From an uncultured Collinsella sp. (lineage in GTDB: Bacteria; Actinomycetota; Coriobacteriia; Coriobacteriales; Coriobacteriaceae), in contig CABUTH010000011.1 in the NCBI GenBank assembly GCA_902494465.1, forward strand, positions 1 to 22,837: a stretch of 22,837 nucleotides of DNA. The letters are read 5' to 3'. Under the pieces are notes generated by a model. The model had not been told where the DNA came from, searched no databases, and saw nothing but the letters and a program-made list of their open reading frames with translations. A program made the position numbers and the translations under genes. Below, piece after piece: positions 10,000 to 17,199 of this stretch; position 1 is the first letter of the stretch; each line of letters starts with the position of its first letter.

Positions 10000-10803
10000 C
10001 TACTCCTCCTCCGCGACCTCCTCTGCCTCGGAGACATACACGGCGGTAAGGACCGTGAAGACGTAAGCCTGGATGGCGCCGACCACAAGCTCGATCGCAT
10101 AGATCAGGATGAGGATGGCAAGCCAGGCCAGCGAAGGCAGGGCGCCGACGGCGTGGGCCGCGGAAACCTGCTGAAGCAGCGGCTGCATGAACATGCTCGC
10201 CATGATGGCGAACGAGCCCATGACCACGTGTCCTGCGAACATATTGCAGAACAGACGGACGGCGAGCGTGATGAGGCGCAGGAAGGTCGAGAAGAGCTCG
10301 ACGACCCACACGAGCACGTTCATCGGGAAGCTCACGCCCTGCGGGGCGAGGCTCTTGATGTAGCCGATCACGCCGTGAGCCTTGCATCCGTAGTAGATGA
10401 AGTACACGAAGGCGAAGATGGCGAGCGCGGCGGTGGAGCCGATTGCGCCGGTGCCGGGCTTCATTCCCGGAATCAGGCCGATCATGTTATTGATCAGGAT
10501 GAACAGGAAAAGCGAGCACAGGAACGGGAAGTGCTTCTTCCAGTTCTCACCCACGACGCCCTTGCCGATATCGTTCTCGACGTACTCGATGATGTACTCG
10601 AAACCGTTGACGAAGAAGCCCTTGGGGACCAGGGTCTGCTTCTTCTTGAACACGGCCAGGACGATCAGGAGCACGATCGTGGAGACGATCAGCCAAAACG
10701 AGTACTGCGTGATGCCGCAGCTCAGATCGCCCACGACAGGGGTGGAGCTGAACTCGCTGACCAGATGATTAATCTCATCAGGCAGCTTTTCAAAAATTTC
10801 CAC
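10000..10803 (-). CDS. atpB: ATP synthase F0 a subunit
   Basis: Stator channel subunit beside the c-ring. The 267-residue protein has five to six hydrophobic helices (starting about 34, 93, 121, 160, 193 and 225). The essential arginine is R183 in AVRLFCNMFAGH and the helix-5 glutamine is Q245 in VGAIQAYVFTVL. The start is a GTG at 10803 (GAAAGG six bases upstream), three bases after the atpI-like stop. The C-terminus ends in an acidic SEAEEVAEEE tail. Confidence 0.96.
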   Translation of the reverse strand: MEIFEKLPDEINHLVSEFSSTPVVGDLSCGITQYSFWLIVSTIVLLIVLAVFKKKQTLVPKGFFVNGFEYIIEYVENDIGKGVVGENWKKHFPFLCSLFLFILINNMIGLIPGMKPGTGAIGSTAALAIFAFVYFIYYGCKAHGVIGYIKSLAPQGVSFPMNVLVWVVELFSTFLRLITLAVRLFCNMFAGHVVMGSFAIMASMFMQPLLQQVSAAHAVGALPSLAWLAILILIYAIELVVGAIQAYVFTVLTAVYVSEAEEVAEEE

Positions 10804-10806
10804 GAC

Positions 10807-11130
10807 TTACCTTTCGACCTCATGAGGATCTCGCAGCGCCTTGACGACACGCACCGTGCAGGCAGCCATAAAGGCCACGAAGCCGATCGCCTCGCCCAGG
10901 AGGAACATGCGAAATGCCTCTCCGAACAACACAAACACAACCAAGGTAAAGACGAGCAGGGCGATTGCCGAGACCGCCAGACTCACCATGCCCTTGAGCA
11001 TGTCCGCATTCTGCTTATCGTCAAGAACCGGCTTGAGCGTAAAAACAAAGGGAAGAAAGGCGACCGCGCCCGCGATGACGCCTGCAACGATAGCGAGCAG
11101 ATCGGCTATCTGAAACACTGGCGTCCTCAC
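10807..11130 (-). CDS. AtpI-like small membrane protein heading the atp operon
   Basis: A small hydrophobic protein of 107 residues with about three membrane segments (about 9-31, 47-70, 74-96) and a charged C-terminus (RDPHEVER). Position directly before atpB is that of AtpI/UncI, a non-essential F0 assembly factor; sequence similarity is too weak to be sure by eye. The start is uncertain: GTG 11130 has a purine run only two bases away, while an in-frame GTG at 11118 is preceded by GAGG with a six-base spacer and may be the true start (103 residues). Three bases separate it from atpB. Confidence 0.7.
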   Translation of the reverse strand: MRTPVFQIADLLAIVAGVIAGAVAFLPFVFTLKPVLDDKQNADMLKGMVSLAVSAIALLVFTLVVFVLFGEAFRMFLLGEAIGFVAFMAACTVRVVKALRDPHEVER

Positions 11131-11173
11131 TTTCCTTCTTTAACGCTTCCCAGAACAGTTCCCGCCAAACATT

Positions 11174-11208
11174 GGTGACTATTGTACGAGCCAATCGCTA
11201 AAGTACAA
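11174..11208 (-). promoter_or_regulatory. Likely promoter of the atp operon
   Basis: A -10 box TACAAT (minus strand, 11186-11181) with a weak -35 TTGTAC (11208-11203) at a 16-bp spacing, predicting transcription from about 11174, some 45-55 bases before the atpI-like gene. A 6-bp hairpin AACCGA/TCGGTT overlaps the -35 side. Promoter calls by eye are tentative. Confidence 0.5.
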
Positions 11209-11322
11209 CCGAAAAAGCATCGGTTAATACGCACCTGTTCGTTTTCTTAAGACCTTCTTTATGCCGCAGGTAGGTAATACGTTTTTCTCGAACCCTGCAG
11301 GGCAAAACGTCCGTTAACGGGA

Positions 11323-11357
11323 GTGCGCGCGGTCGCCTTTTGTTCGTCCGCGCGCAC
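11323..11357 (-). terminator. GC-rich hairpin downstream of upp, possible terminator
   Basis: Perfect 10-bp stem GTGCGCGCGG/CCGCGCGCAC (11323-11332/11348-11357) with a 15-nt loop, 42 bp after the upp stop. No T-run follows on the minus strand, so an intrinsic terminator is plausible but not proven. A GAACCCTGCAGGG palindrome lies nearby at about 11290-11302. Confidence 0.4.
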
Positions 11358-11399
11358 CGTTTCTTCGTATTTGCAGCCGCGGCCGTCTTAGCCCGACGA

Positions 11400-12047
11400 C
11401 TAGAGCGTGCCGTAGATGCGGTCGCCGGCGTCGCCCAGGCCGGGAACGATGTAGGCGGCCTCGTTGAGATGGTCGTCGATGGCGCAGGTATAGATATGCA
11501 CATCTGGGTCCTTCTCGGTCAGCGACTTGAGACCCTCGGGGGCCGCGACGATGCACAGCATGCGGATGTCCTTGACACCGCGCTCGCGCAGGTAGCTGAT
11601 GGCCATCTCGGCCGAACCGCCCGTGGCGAGCATGGGGTCGACGACCAGGCAGATGCGCCGGTCGATATCCTTGGGCATCTTGCAGTAGTACTCATGCGGC
11701 TCGTGGGTAACCTCGTCGCGCTCCATACCGATGTGGCCCACGCGGGCAGAGGGTACCAGGTCGAGGATGCCGTCGACCATGCCAAGGCCTGCACGAAGGA
11801 TGGGAACGATGGCGAGCTTTTTGCCGGCAAGCTGCTTAAACGTGGCGGTGGTGATGGGGGTCTCAACCTCGACGTCTTCCATGGGCAGGTCGCGCATGGC
11901 CTCGTAGCCGTCAAAAAGCGCGAGTTCGCGCACGAGCTGGCGGAACTGGTTGGTGCCGGTGTTTTTATCGCGCAGGATCGACAGCTTGTGCTGAACGAGC
12001 GGATGATCGACAAGCGTCACACGGGACGCATCGTAGGTGACGGTCAT
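11400..12047 (-). CDS. upp: Uracil phosphoribosyltransferase
   Basis: Pyrimidine salvage enzyme: uracil plus PRPP gives UMP, in the cytoplasm. The 215-residue product has the PRPP loop DPMLATGGS (137-145), PILRAGLGM (82-90) and the C-terminal uracil-binding [16 protein letters not shown] (199-214). I start at ATG 12047 ([10 protein letters not shown]), which matches the family N-terminus; the frame stays open 23 codons further upstream without conserved sequence. A 123-bp gap separates it from glpK, with no firm promoter seen. Its place before the atp operon matches B. subtilis. Confidence 0.95.
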   Translation of the reverse strand: MTVTYDASRVTLVDHPLVQHKLSILRDKNTGTNQFRQLVRELALFDGYEAMRDLPMEDVEVETPITTATFKQLAGKKLAIVPILRAGLGMVDGILDLVPSARVGHIGMERDEVTHEPHEYYCKMPKDIDRRICLVVDPMLATGGSAEMAISYLRERGVKDIRMLCIVAAPEGLKSLTEKDPDVHIYTCAIDDHLNEAAYIVPGLGDAGDRIYGTL

Positions 12048-12170
12048 GGGTTGATTGCCCCTTTCGTTGCGGCCGCAAAACGGCCTTGCTGACAAGGCGC
12101 GCAGCAATGTCGCCACCGCACGCCATGCATTAGTTTAGCGGTTTGTTGTATCGAGCAGCCCATCGCAGCC

Positions 12171-13712
12171 CTACTGTGCGGTGCTGAGCGAGCGCCTGAC
12201 TGCATCACGCCAGCCCGCAAGGTTTTGCTCGCGACGCTCGGCGGACATGTGGGGAAGGAAGGTCCTAACGATCTGGGCATTTTGCTCCAGCTCTTCCAGG
12301 TCTTCCCAATAGCCGACGGCAAGACCCGCCAAGTACGCGGCGCCGATTGCCGTGGTCTCCACCGTCTCGCATTGCAGCACGGGGATATCCAGCAGGTCGG
12401 CCTGGAATTGCATGATGAACTCGTTGCGCGAGGCACCGCCATCGACAGACAGGCGCTCAATCGAAAGCCCCACGTCCTGCTCCATGGCGCGCAGCACGTC
12501 GTAGCTCTGATATGCCATGGATTCGCAGGCGGCACGTACGATGGTCGCACGGCTCGAGGCGCCGGTCAGACCGCACACGATACCGCGGGCATGCGGGTCC
12601 CACCAGGGAGCACCCAAACCCGCAAAGGCGGGAACGAAGTAGCAGCCCTCGTTGTCGCTAATCGAAGCGGCGAGTTGTGCCGACTCGCTCACGCTCGAGA
12701 TGATGCCCATGTTGTTGCGAAGCCAGTTCATCGTTGAGCCGGCGGCAAAAATAGAGCCCTCGAGCGCATAGCTGACTTTGCCGTCCGCAGCGATACCGAT
12801 GGTGGAGACCAGGCCATTCTTGGATTCGACGATCTCGTCGCCGGTGTTCATGAGCATAAAGCAGCCCGTACCATAGGTGTTTTTGGTCTGGCCGGGATAG
12901 AAGCAGCAGTGACCGAACAGCGATGCCTGCTGGTCGCCCGCCACGCCCATGATGGGCGGCATGTTGGTCATGATGTCGCTCGCGACGCGGCCGTAGTCGC
13001 CCGAGCTCCAGCGAACCTCGGGCATCATGGAACGTGGAACGTCAAAGAGCGCCAGCAGGTCGTCGTCCCAATCGAGCGTATGGATATTAAAGAGTGCCGT
13101 GCGACTGGCATTGGTGTAGTCGGTGGCAAAGACCTGGCCGCCGGTGAGGTTGTAGATGAGCCAGGTGTCGATGGTGCCAAACATGAGGTCGCCCGCCGCC
13201 GCGCTCTCGCGTGCGCCGTCGACGTTGTCGAGAATCCACTGCACCTTGGAGGCCGAGAAATACGGGTCAAGCGTAAGTCCCGTGCGGGAGCGCACCAGCT
13301 CCTCGCAACCCTGTTCAACCAACGCGTCGATCGCCGGCGCGGTACGACGGCACTGCCATACGATGGCGTTATAGATGGGCTGGCCGCTCACGCGGTCCCA
13401 GACCACCGTGGTCTCGCGCTGGTTGGAGATGCCGATGGCGGCGATGCGGTCGGAATGGATACCGCTCTTAAACTGAACCTCCATCATGACGGCAATCTGG
13501 CTAGCAAGGACCGTCATGGGGTCTTGCTCTACCCAACCGGGACGCGGAAAACTCGTTTTGACGCTGCGACGTGCCTGCGCGACGATGCAGCCGTACTCGT
13601 CGACGATGGTCGCAAGTACCGAGGTGGTGCCGCAGTCGAGCGCCATGATGTAGGAACCGCCAAAGTCAAACGAGGCATCTTCCATGCCCAGGCTGCCCAG
13701 ATTCAACGACAT
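12171..13712 (-). CDS. glpK: Glycerol kinase
   Basis: FGGY-family kinase making sn-glycerol 3-phosphate from glycerol and ATP. The 513-residue chain carries the phosphate loop DCGTTS (26-31; usually DQGTTS), GISNQRETTVVWD, IVWQCRRT, the catalytic-Asp region GVAGDQQASLFG, NTYGTGCFMLMNTG, GLGAPWWDPHARG and a C-terminal IGAAYLAGLAVGYW block. There are about 20 extra residues at the N-terminus. The segment before GVAGDQQ lacks the His motif that HPr phosphorylates in low-GC Gram-positive enzymes, as I recall it. ATG 13712 has AAAGG eight bases upstream, inside the end of the sua5-like gene region, so the two are co-transcribed. No glpF or glpD lies nearby. Confidence 0.95.
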   Translation of the reverse strand: MSLNLGSLGMEDASFDFGGSYIMALDCGTTSVLATIVDEYGCIVAQARRSVKTSFPRPGWVEQDPMTVLASQIAVMMEVQFKSGIHSDRIAAIGISNQRETTVVWDRVSGQPIYNAIVWQCRRTAPAIDALVEQGCEELVRSRTGLTLDPYFSASKVQWILDNVDGARESAAAGDLMFGTIDTWLIYNLTGGQVFATDYTNASRTALFNIHTLDWDDDLLALFDVPRSMMPEVRWSSGDYGRVASDIMTNMPPIMGVAGDQQASLFGHCCFYPGQTKNTYGTGCFMLMNTGDEIVESKNGLVSTIGIAADGKVSYALEGSIFAAGSTMNWLRNNMGIISSVSESAQLAASISDNEGCYFVPAFAGLGAPWWDPHARGIVCGLTGASSRATIVRAACESMAYQSYDVLRAMEQDVGLSIERLSVDGGASRNEFIMQFQADLLDIPVLQCETVETTAIGAAYLAGLAVGYWEDLEELEQNAQIVRTFLPHMSAERREQNLAGWRDAVRRSLSTAQ

Positions 13713-13725
13713 CGCTTAAACCTTT

Positions 13726-14469
13726 CTATTGCATCGGGTCGGACAGGACCCGTTCGATCTCTGATGCGGGAAGTGCGCCTTGGCGCAGGATCTGGAGCTC
13801 GCCGTGCTGAAACGACACGATGGTCGAGGCGTCGCGACACGGGGTCTCACCGGCGTCGACGGCAACATCGACCCCCTCCAGGATGCGACCCTCCACCGTG
13901 ATAAAACTTGCCGGCGCGGGCGCGCCATGCGTGTTGGCGCTGGTGCAGGCAAGGGGGCTGCCACAGGCGCGAATGAGCGCCTGCACCACGGGCGAGGCCG
14001 ACGCGCGAAGAGCCACCGTGTCATCGGCGGCGCGCATAAAGGTCGGCACGCAGGGGGCTGCCTTAATCACGATAGTCAGGGCTCCCGGCCAGCATCGTCG
14101 GGCGAGCACGCGGGCCTCGTTAGGGATATCCACGCCATAGCGGTCGAGTGCCTCGGCATCATCGACCAACCAGGCAACCGTTTGGGTGAGCTCGCGCTGC
14201 TTGAGGGTAAAGATACGGCGATAGCCGGTACCGAGCGCGGGGACCGCGGCGCCGTTGACGGTGGCCTGCGGATCTCGCGGCCACGATGGGAATTCGCTTG
14301 TATCTTGAGGCACGGCGTCCGAAAAGGCGTTAACTGCCACGGCGACACCGTAGACGGTCTCGGTCGGGATCAGGGCCAGACCGCCACAGCCGAGCACCTC
14401 GGCCGTACGCTCGACGGCAAGCCGATGCGGCTCGCGCGCTCCCTCGTATACCCGATAGACCGTCTGCAT
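13726..14469 (-). CDS. Threonylcarbamoyl-AMP synthase (YrdC/Sua5 family)
   Basis: First enzyme of the t6A37 tRNA modification: threonine, bicarbonate and ATP to threonylcarbamoyl-AMP. The 247 residues show the YrdC signature IPTETVYGVAV (34-44), IFTLKQRE (86-93), RRCWPGALTIVIKA (124-137), TVALRAS (151-157) and PLACTSANTHGAPAP (172-186). A stretch of about 35 residues (49-83, Pro/Asp/Ala-rich) interrupts the domain between the first motif and the IFTLKQRE motif, where family members usually have 10 or so. There is no C-terminal Sua5 domain, so it is the TsaC/YwlC short form. It lies 13 bp before glpK and just after hicB; in B. subtilis the orthologous ywlC lies downstream of prfA-prmC. Confidence 0.88.
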   Translation of the reverse strand: MQTVYRVYEGAREPHRLAVERTAEVLGCGGLALIPTETVYGVAVAVNAFSDAVPQDTSEFPSWPRDPQATVNGAAVPALGTGYRRIFTLKQRELTQTVAWLVDDAEALDRYGVDIPNEARVLARRCWPGALTIVIKAAPCVPTFMRAADDTVALRASASPVVQALIRACGSPLACTSANTHGAPAPASFITVEGRILEGVDVAVDAGETPCRDASTIVSFQHGELQILRQGALPASEIERVLSDPMQ

Positions 14470-14604
14470 GTGTATGCCAGCCCCTTACGCTCTGGTGCAA
14501 GTTTGTTTACTGTGGGGCATTCTCGCACGAAACGTTCAATCTATTTGCCCAGAGCGCATGTTGGTTTGGTGAGCGGCTCTAGTAGTCGGTGAAAGTGAGG
14601 GGGG

Positions 14605-15051
14605 TTATTGGACGGCTACGAACTTCTTTGGTCTTCCGGCGTGACGTTCTTGGGCGGCGTAACGCTCGATACTGTCTATCGTTATCATCCGACGGCCGTC
14701 GACGAGTTCAACATCGAGTTTGCCGGCTTTGACCAGCGCGGTAATCCGCGGAGCGGAGACTTTGAGGTCCTGCGCTGCTTCTTTAAATGTTCGGCACGCC
14801 GCTTCCCGAGCGTCCTCGTGGTCGATTTCGACTGAAAGGGCCACGACCTCGGCCGAGCGTTCGTACCCCGCCGGAGTCAAACCGTTGTTGAGGTCGTCGG
14901 CCAAAAACGCCATCAGCGCCTCGGTGGCATGGGCAATCGCTTCTTCGCGCGTATCGCCATCGGCAAAGGCGCCGGGAATCTGCGGGAAGCTGGCGCAGTA
15001 ACCGTCGTCTTCTTTTATGAGAACGCAGTCATAGGTAAATCGCTGCCTCAT
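14605..15051 (-). CDS. hicB: HicB-type antitoxin with C-terminal DNA-binding domain
   Basis: Antitoxin that binds and blocks the HicA mRNA interferase and usually represses its own operon. The 148-residue chain starts with the degenerate RNase-H-like HicB fold (FTYDCVLIKEDDGYCASFPQIPG, DTREEAIAHATEAL, about 4-75). Its C-terminus (about 80-135, with KVSAPRITALVKAGKL and RMITIDSIERYA) looks like an excisionase/MerR-type helix-turn-helix. The chain ends in a basic AGRPKKF tail. ATG 15051 with GGAGG four bases upstream is preferred over an in-frame start 15 codons earlier that overlaps hicA. It starts 11 bp after hicA. Confidence 0.88.
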   Translation of the reverse strand: MRQRFTYDCVLIKEDDGYCASFPQIPGAFADGDTREEAIAHATEALMAFLADDLNNGLTPAGYERSAEVVALSVEIDHEDAREAACRTFKEAAQDLKVSAPRITALVKAGKLDVELVDGRRMITIDSIERYAAQERHAGRPKKFVAVQ

Positions 15052-15062
15052 TTTGCCTCCAA

Positions 15063-15248
15063 CTACCATCCAGCTTGGCGACGAATACTTGCCCACGTGC
15101 CCTTCTTTGGTCGATCACCACCAGAGCCGTTCACGGTGACAACACGGTCACCAGAAACATACTTAGCATGACTACCGACTTGCGCGACCTTCACGAATCC
15201 ATCGTGCTTGAGTAGGGCAATGATTTCCCGAAAGGTAGGAGGTTGCAT
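15063..15248 (-). CDS. hicA: HicA-type mRNA interferase toxin
   Basis: Small double-stranded-RNA-binding-fold toxin that cleaves mRNA. At 61 residues it is the usual size. FREIIALLKHDGF leads to the catalytic histidine H27 in VGSHAKYV, and the C-terminal KKGTWASIRRQAG matches the family KKGTLRSILKQAG pattern. The middle PxH motif of some homologues is replaced by GSGGDRPKKG. ATG 15248 has GAGG seven bases upstream. Toxin-first order, the 11-bp gap to hicB and a private promoter are as expected for a type II pair. Confidence 0.9.
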   Translation of the reverse strand: MQPPTFREIIALLKHDGFVKVAQVGSHAKYVSGDRVVTVNGSGGDRPKKGTWASIRRQAGW

Positions 15249-15272
15249 GGGCCGACCTCTTTCAGCCGTCCT

Positions 15273-15294
15273 AATTATAAACTAATTTATAATT
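15273..15294. promoter_or_regulatory. Inverted-repeat operator of hicAB
   Basis: A perfect 9-bp inverted repeat AATTATAAA / TTTATAATT separated by four bases, covering the -10 box of the hicA promoter. It is a natural candidate for HicB autorepression. Confidence 0.65.
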
Positions 15295-15302
15295 TTTGCT
15301 AA
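15274..15302 (-). promoter_or_regulatory. hicAB promoter
   Basis: A consensus -10 TATAAT (15279-15274) with -35 TTAGCA (15302-15297) at the ideal 17-bp spacing, 26 bases before the hicA start. It is an AT-rich island in GC-rich surroundings, and the best-matching promoter seen in the window. Confidence 0.75.
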
Positions 15303-15316
15303 CCAGTTAATAAATA

Positions 15317-16567
15317 TTACTGGCGCTGTTTGGGCTCGGTGACGATGGCTCGAACGATGCGGGGACGATCGGTGAGGTCGTGGACGATACGCACGTCCGA
15401 AAGGCCTGCTTGACGACAGAGCTCGGCCGCGGCGTCGAGCGCGCCCTCGTAGAGCTCGCAGGCAAACAGGCCGCCGGCACGCAGCATGTAGGGCGCCGCG
15501 TTGAGCAGGCGGCGGAAGATATCGAGACCGTCGGCACCGCCCTCGAGCGCCAGATCGGGCTCAAAGTCCTTGACCTCATGCGGCAGCGAGCGCATGACAT
15601 CGGTGGGGATGTAGGGCGGGTTGGAGACGAGAACGTCAAAGGTGCCCCACTCTTCGCGGGGAATGGAGCTCACCAGGTTTGTGAGGCTGAAGGCGACCTC
15701 GTCGGACGTGAGGCCAAGCGCATCGCGGTTTTTGGTAGCAAGGTCGATGGCGCGCGGCTCGATATCGGTAGCAGTGCAGGTAACGTGGCCGCGGCGCTCC
15801 CAGGCAAGGGAGAGCGAAATGCAGCCCGTGCCGCAGCCGACCTCGAGAACGCGGGCAGTGCGGGGCTCGGCTGGGGCAGGCGCAGCGGCATCCTGAGCTG
15901 AAGCCGTCTCCTGGCCGGCACCCTCGATGGCGATGCCGTATTCGTCGAGCTCGGACTCGGCGGCTTCCGCGGCTTCGGCTTCTGCTGCCTGCGCGGCGGC
16001 TTCCTCGGCCTCGCGGTCGGCCAGTTCCTCGGCATAGGCACGGCTGCCCAGTACGTCGCCGCCTAGCGCCGCCTCATCGGCAGCCGTCAGGTTAGCGGCA
16101 CGGCGCTCGGCGGTCGCCCGTTCGTCTGCCAGCGCGGCCTCGGCCTTGCGTGCCTCCTCGACCTCATCGTTCCAAGGCAGCTCAACACGCTGACGGGCAG
16201 CAGCCTCGGGGCTCAGCACCTCGGCATCCAGATAATTGAGGACTTCCTCGACGAGCATCTCGGTTTCGGGGCGCGGAATGAGCACACCGGGGGCGCACGC
16301 GACGTCGATCATGCGAAACTGCGTGCTGCCCGTGATGTATTGCAGCGGCTCGCCCTTAGCGCGGCGGACAACGGCCGCATGCATGGTCTCGAGCTGGGCC
16401 GCGTTAAGCGTCTCGTCCATACGCATATATAGGTCAATGCGCGCCAGGCCCGTGGCGGCGCACAGCAGCCACTCGGCAGAAAGACGGGGGTGCTCCTCGC
16501 CGCGCTCGGCCAGGTACTCCTTGGTCCACTCGAGACAACGCTTGATGGTCCAGATCTCGTTTGCCAT
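15317..16567 (-). CDS. prmC: Peptide chain release factor N5-glutamine methyltransferase with a large insertion
   Basis: Methylates the GGQ glutamine of release factors using SAM. The 416 residues compare with about 280 normally. The N-terminal helical domain (about 1-95) ends in the conserved GVLIPRPETEMLVEEVL (94-110), and the SAM-binding domain begins at VLEVGCGTGCISLSL (240-254) with the substrate-binding NPPY at 316-319. Between them, residues about 114-237 form an Ala/Glu/Arg-rich, low-complexity, probably helical insertion. I start at ATG 16567 (MANEIWTIKRCLEW) with GGAGG five bases upstream, instead of the longer open frame beginning at 16642. Its substrate gene prfA lies upstream, but 632 bp away instead of adjacent. 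Confidence 0.94.
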   Translation of the reverse strand: MANEIWTIKRCLEWTKEYLAERGEEHPRLSAEWLLCAATGLARIDLYMRMDETLNAAQLETMHAAVVRRAKGEPLQYITGSTQFRMIDVACAPGVLIPRPETEMLVEEVLNYLDAEVLSPEAAARQRVELPWNDEVEEARKAEAALADERATAERRAANLTAADEAALGGDVLGSRAYAEELADREAEEAAAQAAEAEAAEAAESELDEYGIAIEGAGQETASAQDAAAPAPAEPRTARVLEVGCGTGCISLSLAWERRGHVTCTATDIEPRAIDLATKNRDALGLTSDEVAFSLTNLVSSIPREEWGTFDVLVSNPPYIPTDVMRSLPHEVKDFEPDLALEGGADGLDIFRRLLNAAPYMLRAGGLFACELYEGALDAAAELCRQAGLSDVRIVHDLTDRPRIVRAIVTEPKQRQ

Positions 16568-16958
16568 GGGGCCCTCCCCTCTTAAGCGCCGGACGGCGCG
16601 CGAATGTCGGAGCAGATTGTACGCGAGGGCGGCACGCGGCAAGGGACGATTGGAAGCGATTATCGAGAATCAGCCCAGAATTTTGCTTGGATCGCAATCG
16701 AAGTGTTCATTCGTCGACGTCTAAATCTGCATCCGTCAAGATTTTGGCAAGGTTGACCCAAAACTGACCAATATCTAACCAAGAACTTGCCAAATCACTT
16801 GACGCGCGACGCATCAAAAAATGCACTGCGTCTTCTTGGACGATTATTCGAGCAATATTTTCAATAGCAGATGAAGGCTGTTAATTACTTTGAGCAGGTA
16901 GGCAGCTCAAATGCCATCACAGCTGATTGAATAACATCTCAAAGCAATGTGCCCAACC

Positions 16959-16987
16959 TAGTCATTTAAGAACGTCCCCAATGACTA
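16959..16987 (-). repeat. Single TTGGGGAC repeat unit
   Basis: Minus-strand sequence beginning TAGTCATTGGGGACGTTCTT. It has 7-bp inverted ends TAGTCAT/ATGACTA and matches the first unit of the 27-bp array (1419-1445) with three differences. It sits on the distal side of copy B, as the array does for copy A. Confidence 0.7.
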
Positions 16988-17038
16988 CCTCTAAGGCGCC
17001 GCAGGTTGAGCATACCGCATCCGGAGCAAGGCGGCGCC

Positions 17039-17199
17039 GCAGGTAGAGGACGGACAGCGAGCGGGCCGCATTTGAGACAAGGTGACGTGAAACGAAAGGG
17101 CGCTGACCTTCTGGTCGCGCCCTTGAAGTTGAACGTCAGATTGTCCAAATGCGGCCCGCGCAGCGTCGGCTGGTCCGCCGTTCGGTAGAACGGCGGAAC
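17039..17199 (-). repeat. Copy B of the structured 3' element following the prfA stop codon
   Basis: The segment 17039-17167 aligns gap-free to 1453-1581 with three mismatches. The adjoining hairpin (arms 17172-17183 and 17188-17199, loop GGTA) ends against the prfA stop codon at 17200-17202. Compared with copy A, three stem pairs have changed on both sides (A-T to C-G, G-C to C-G, T-A to C-G), so pairing is conserved while sequence is not. Copy B also carries a repeated GGCGCCGCAGGT motif at about 16996-17044 that is absent from copy A. Confidence 0.85.

Larger units (their letters stand above)
16568..17199. other. Long non-coding gap between prfA and prmC
   Basis: A gap of 632 bp within a normally tight gene pair. 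The prfA-proximal part is copy B of the structured element with a TTGGGGAC unit (16959-17199). The segment of about 16640-16958 is AT-richer than its surroundings. It has one unassigned minus-strand open frame without a stop (16707-16880) containing an ATG at 16814 that would give 35 residues ending AKILTDADLDVDE. I recognise no family, and it may be a gene remnant. Confidence 0.6.

Noticed and set aside
12048..12116. Upstream extension of upp by 23 codons
   Set aside because: The sequence has no family similarity, and the internal ATG at 12047 begins exactly where homologues begin.
14488..14556. 8-bp inverted repeat CGCTCTGG/CCAGAGCG upstream of the sua5-like gene
   Set aside because: Arms are more than 50 bases apart with no supporting structure or T-run. 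It could be chance in a GC-rich spacer.
15052..15096. Longer HicB start 15 codons upstream
   Set aside because: It would overlap the end of hicA, whereas ATG 15051 has a strong GGAGG and matches the HicB N-terminus.
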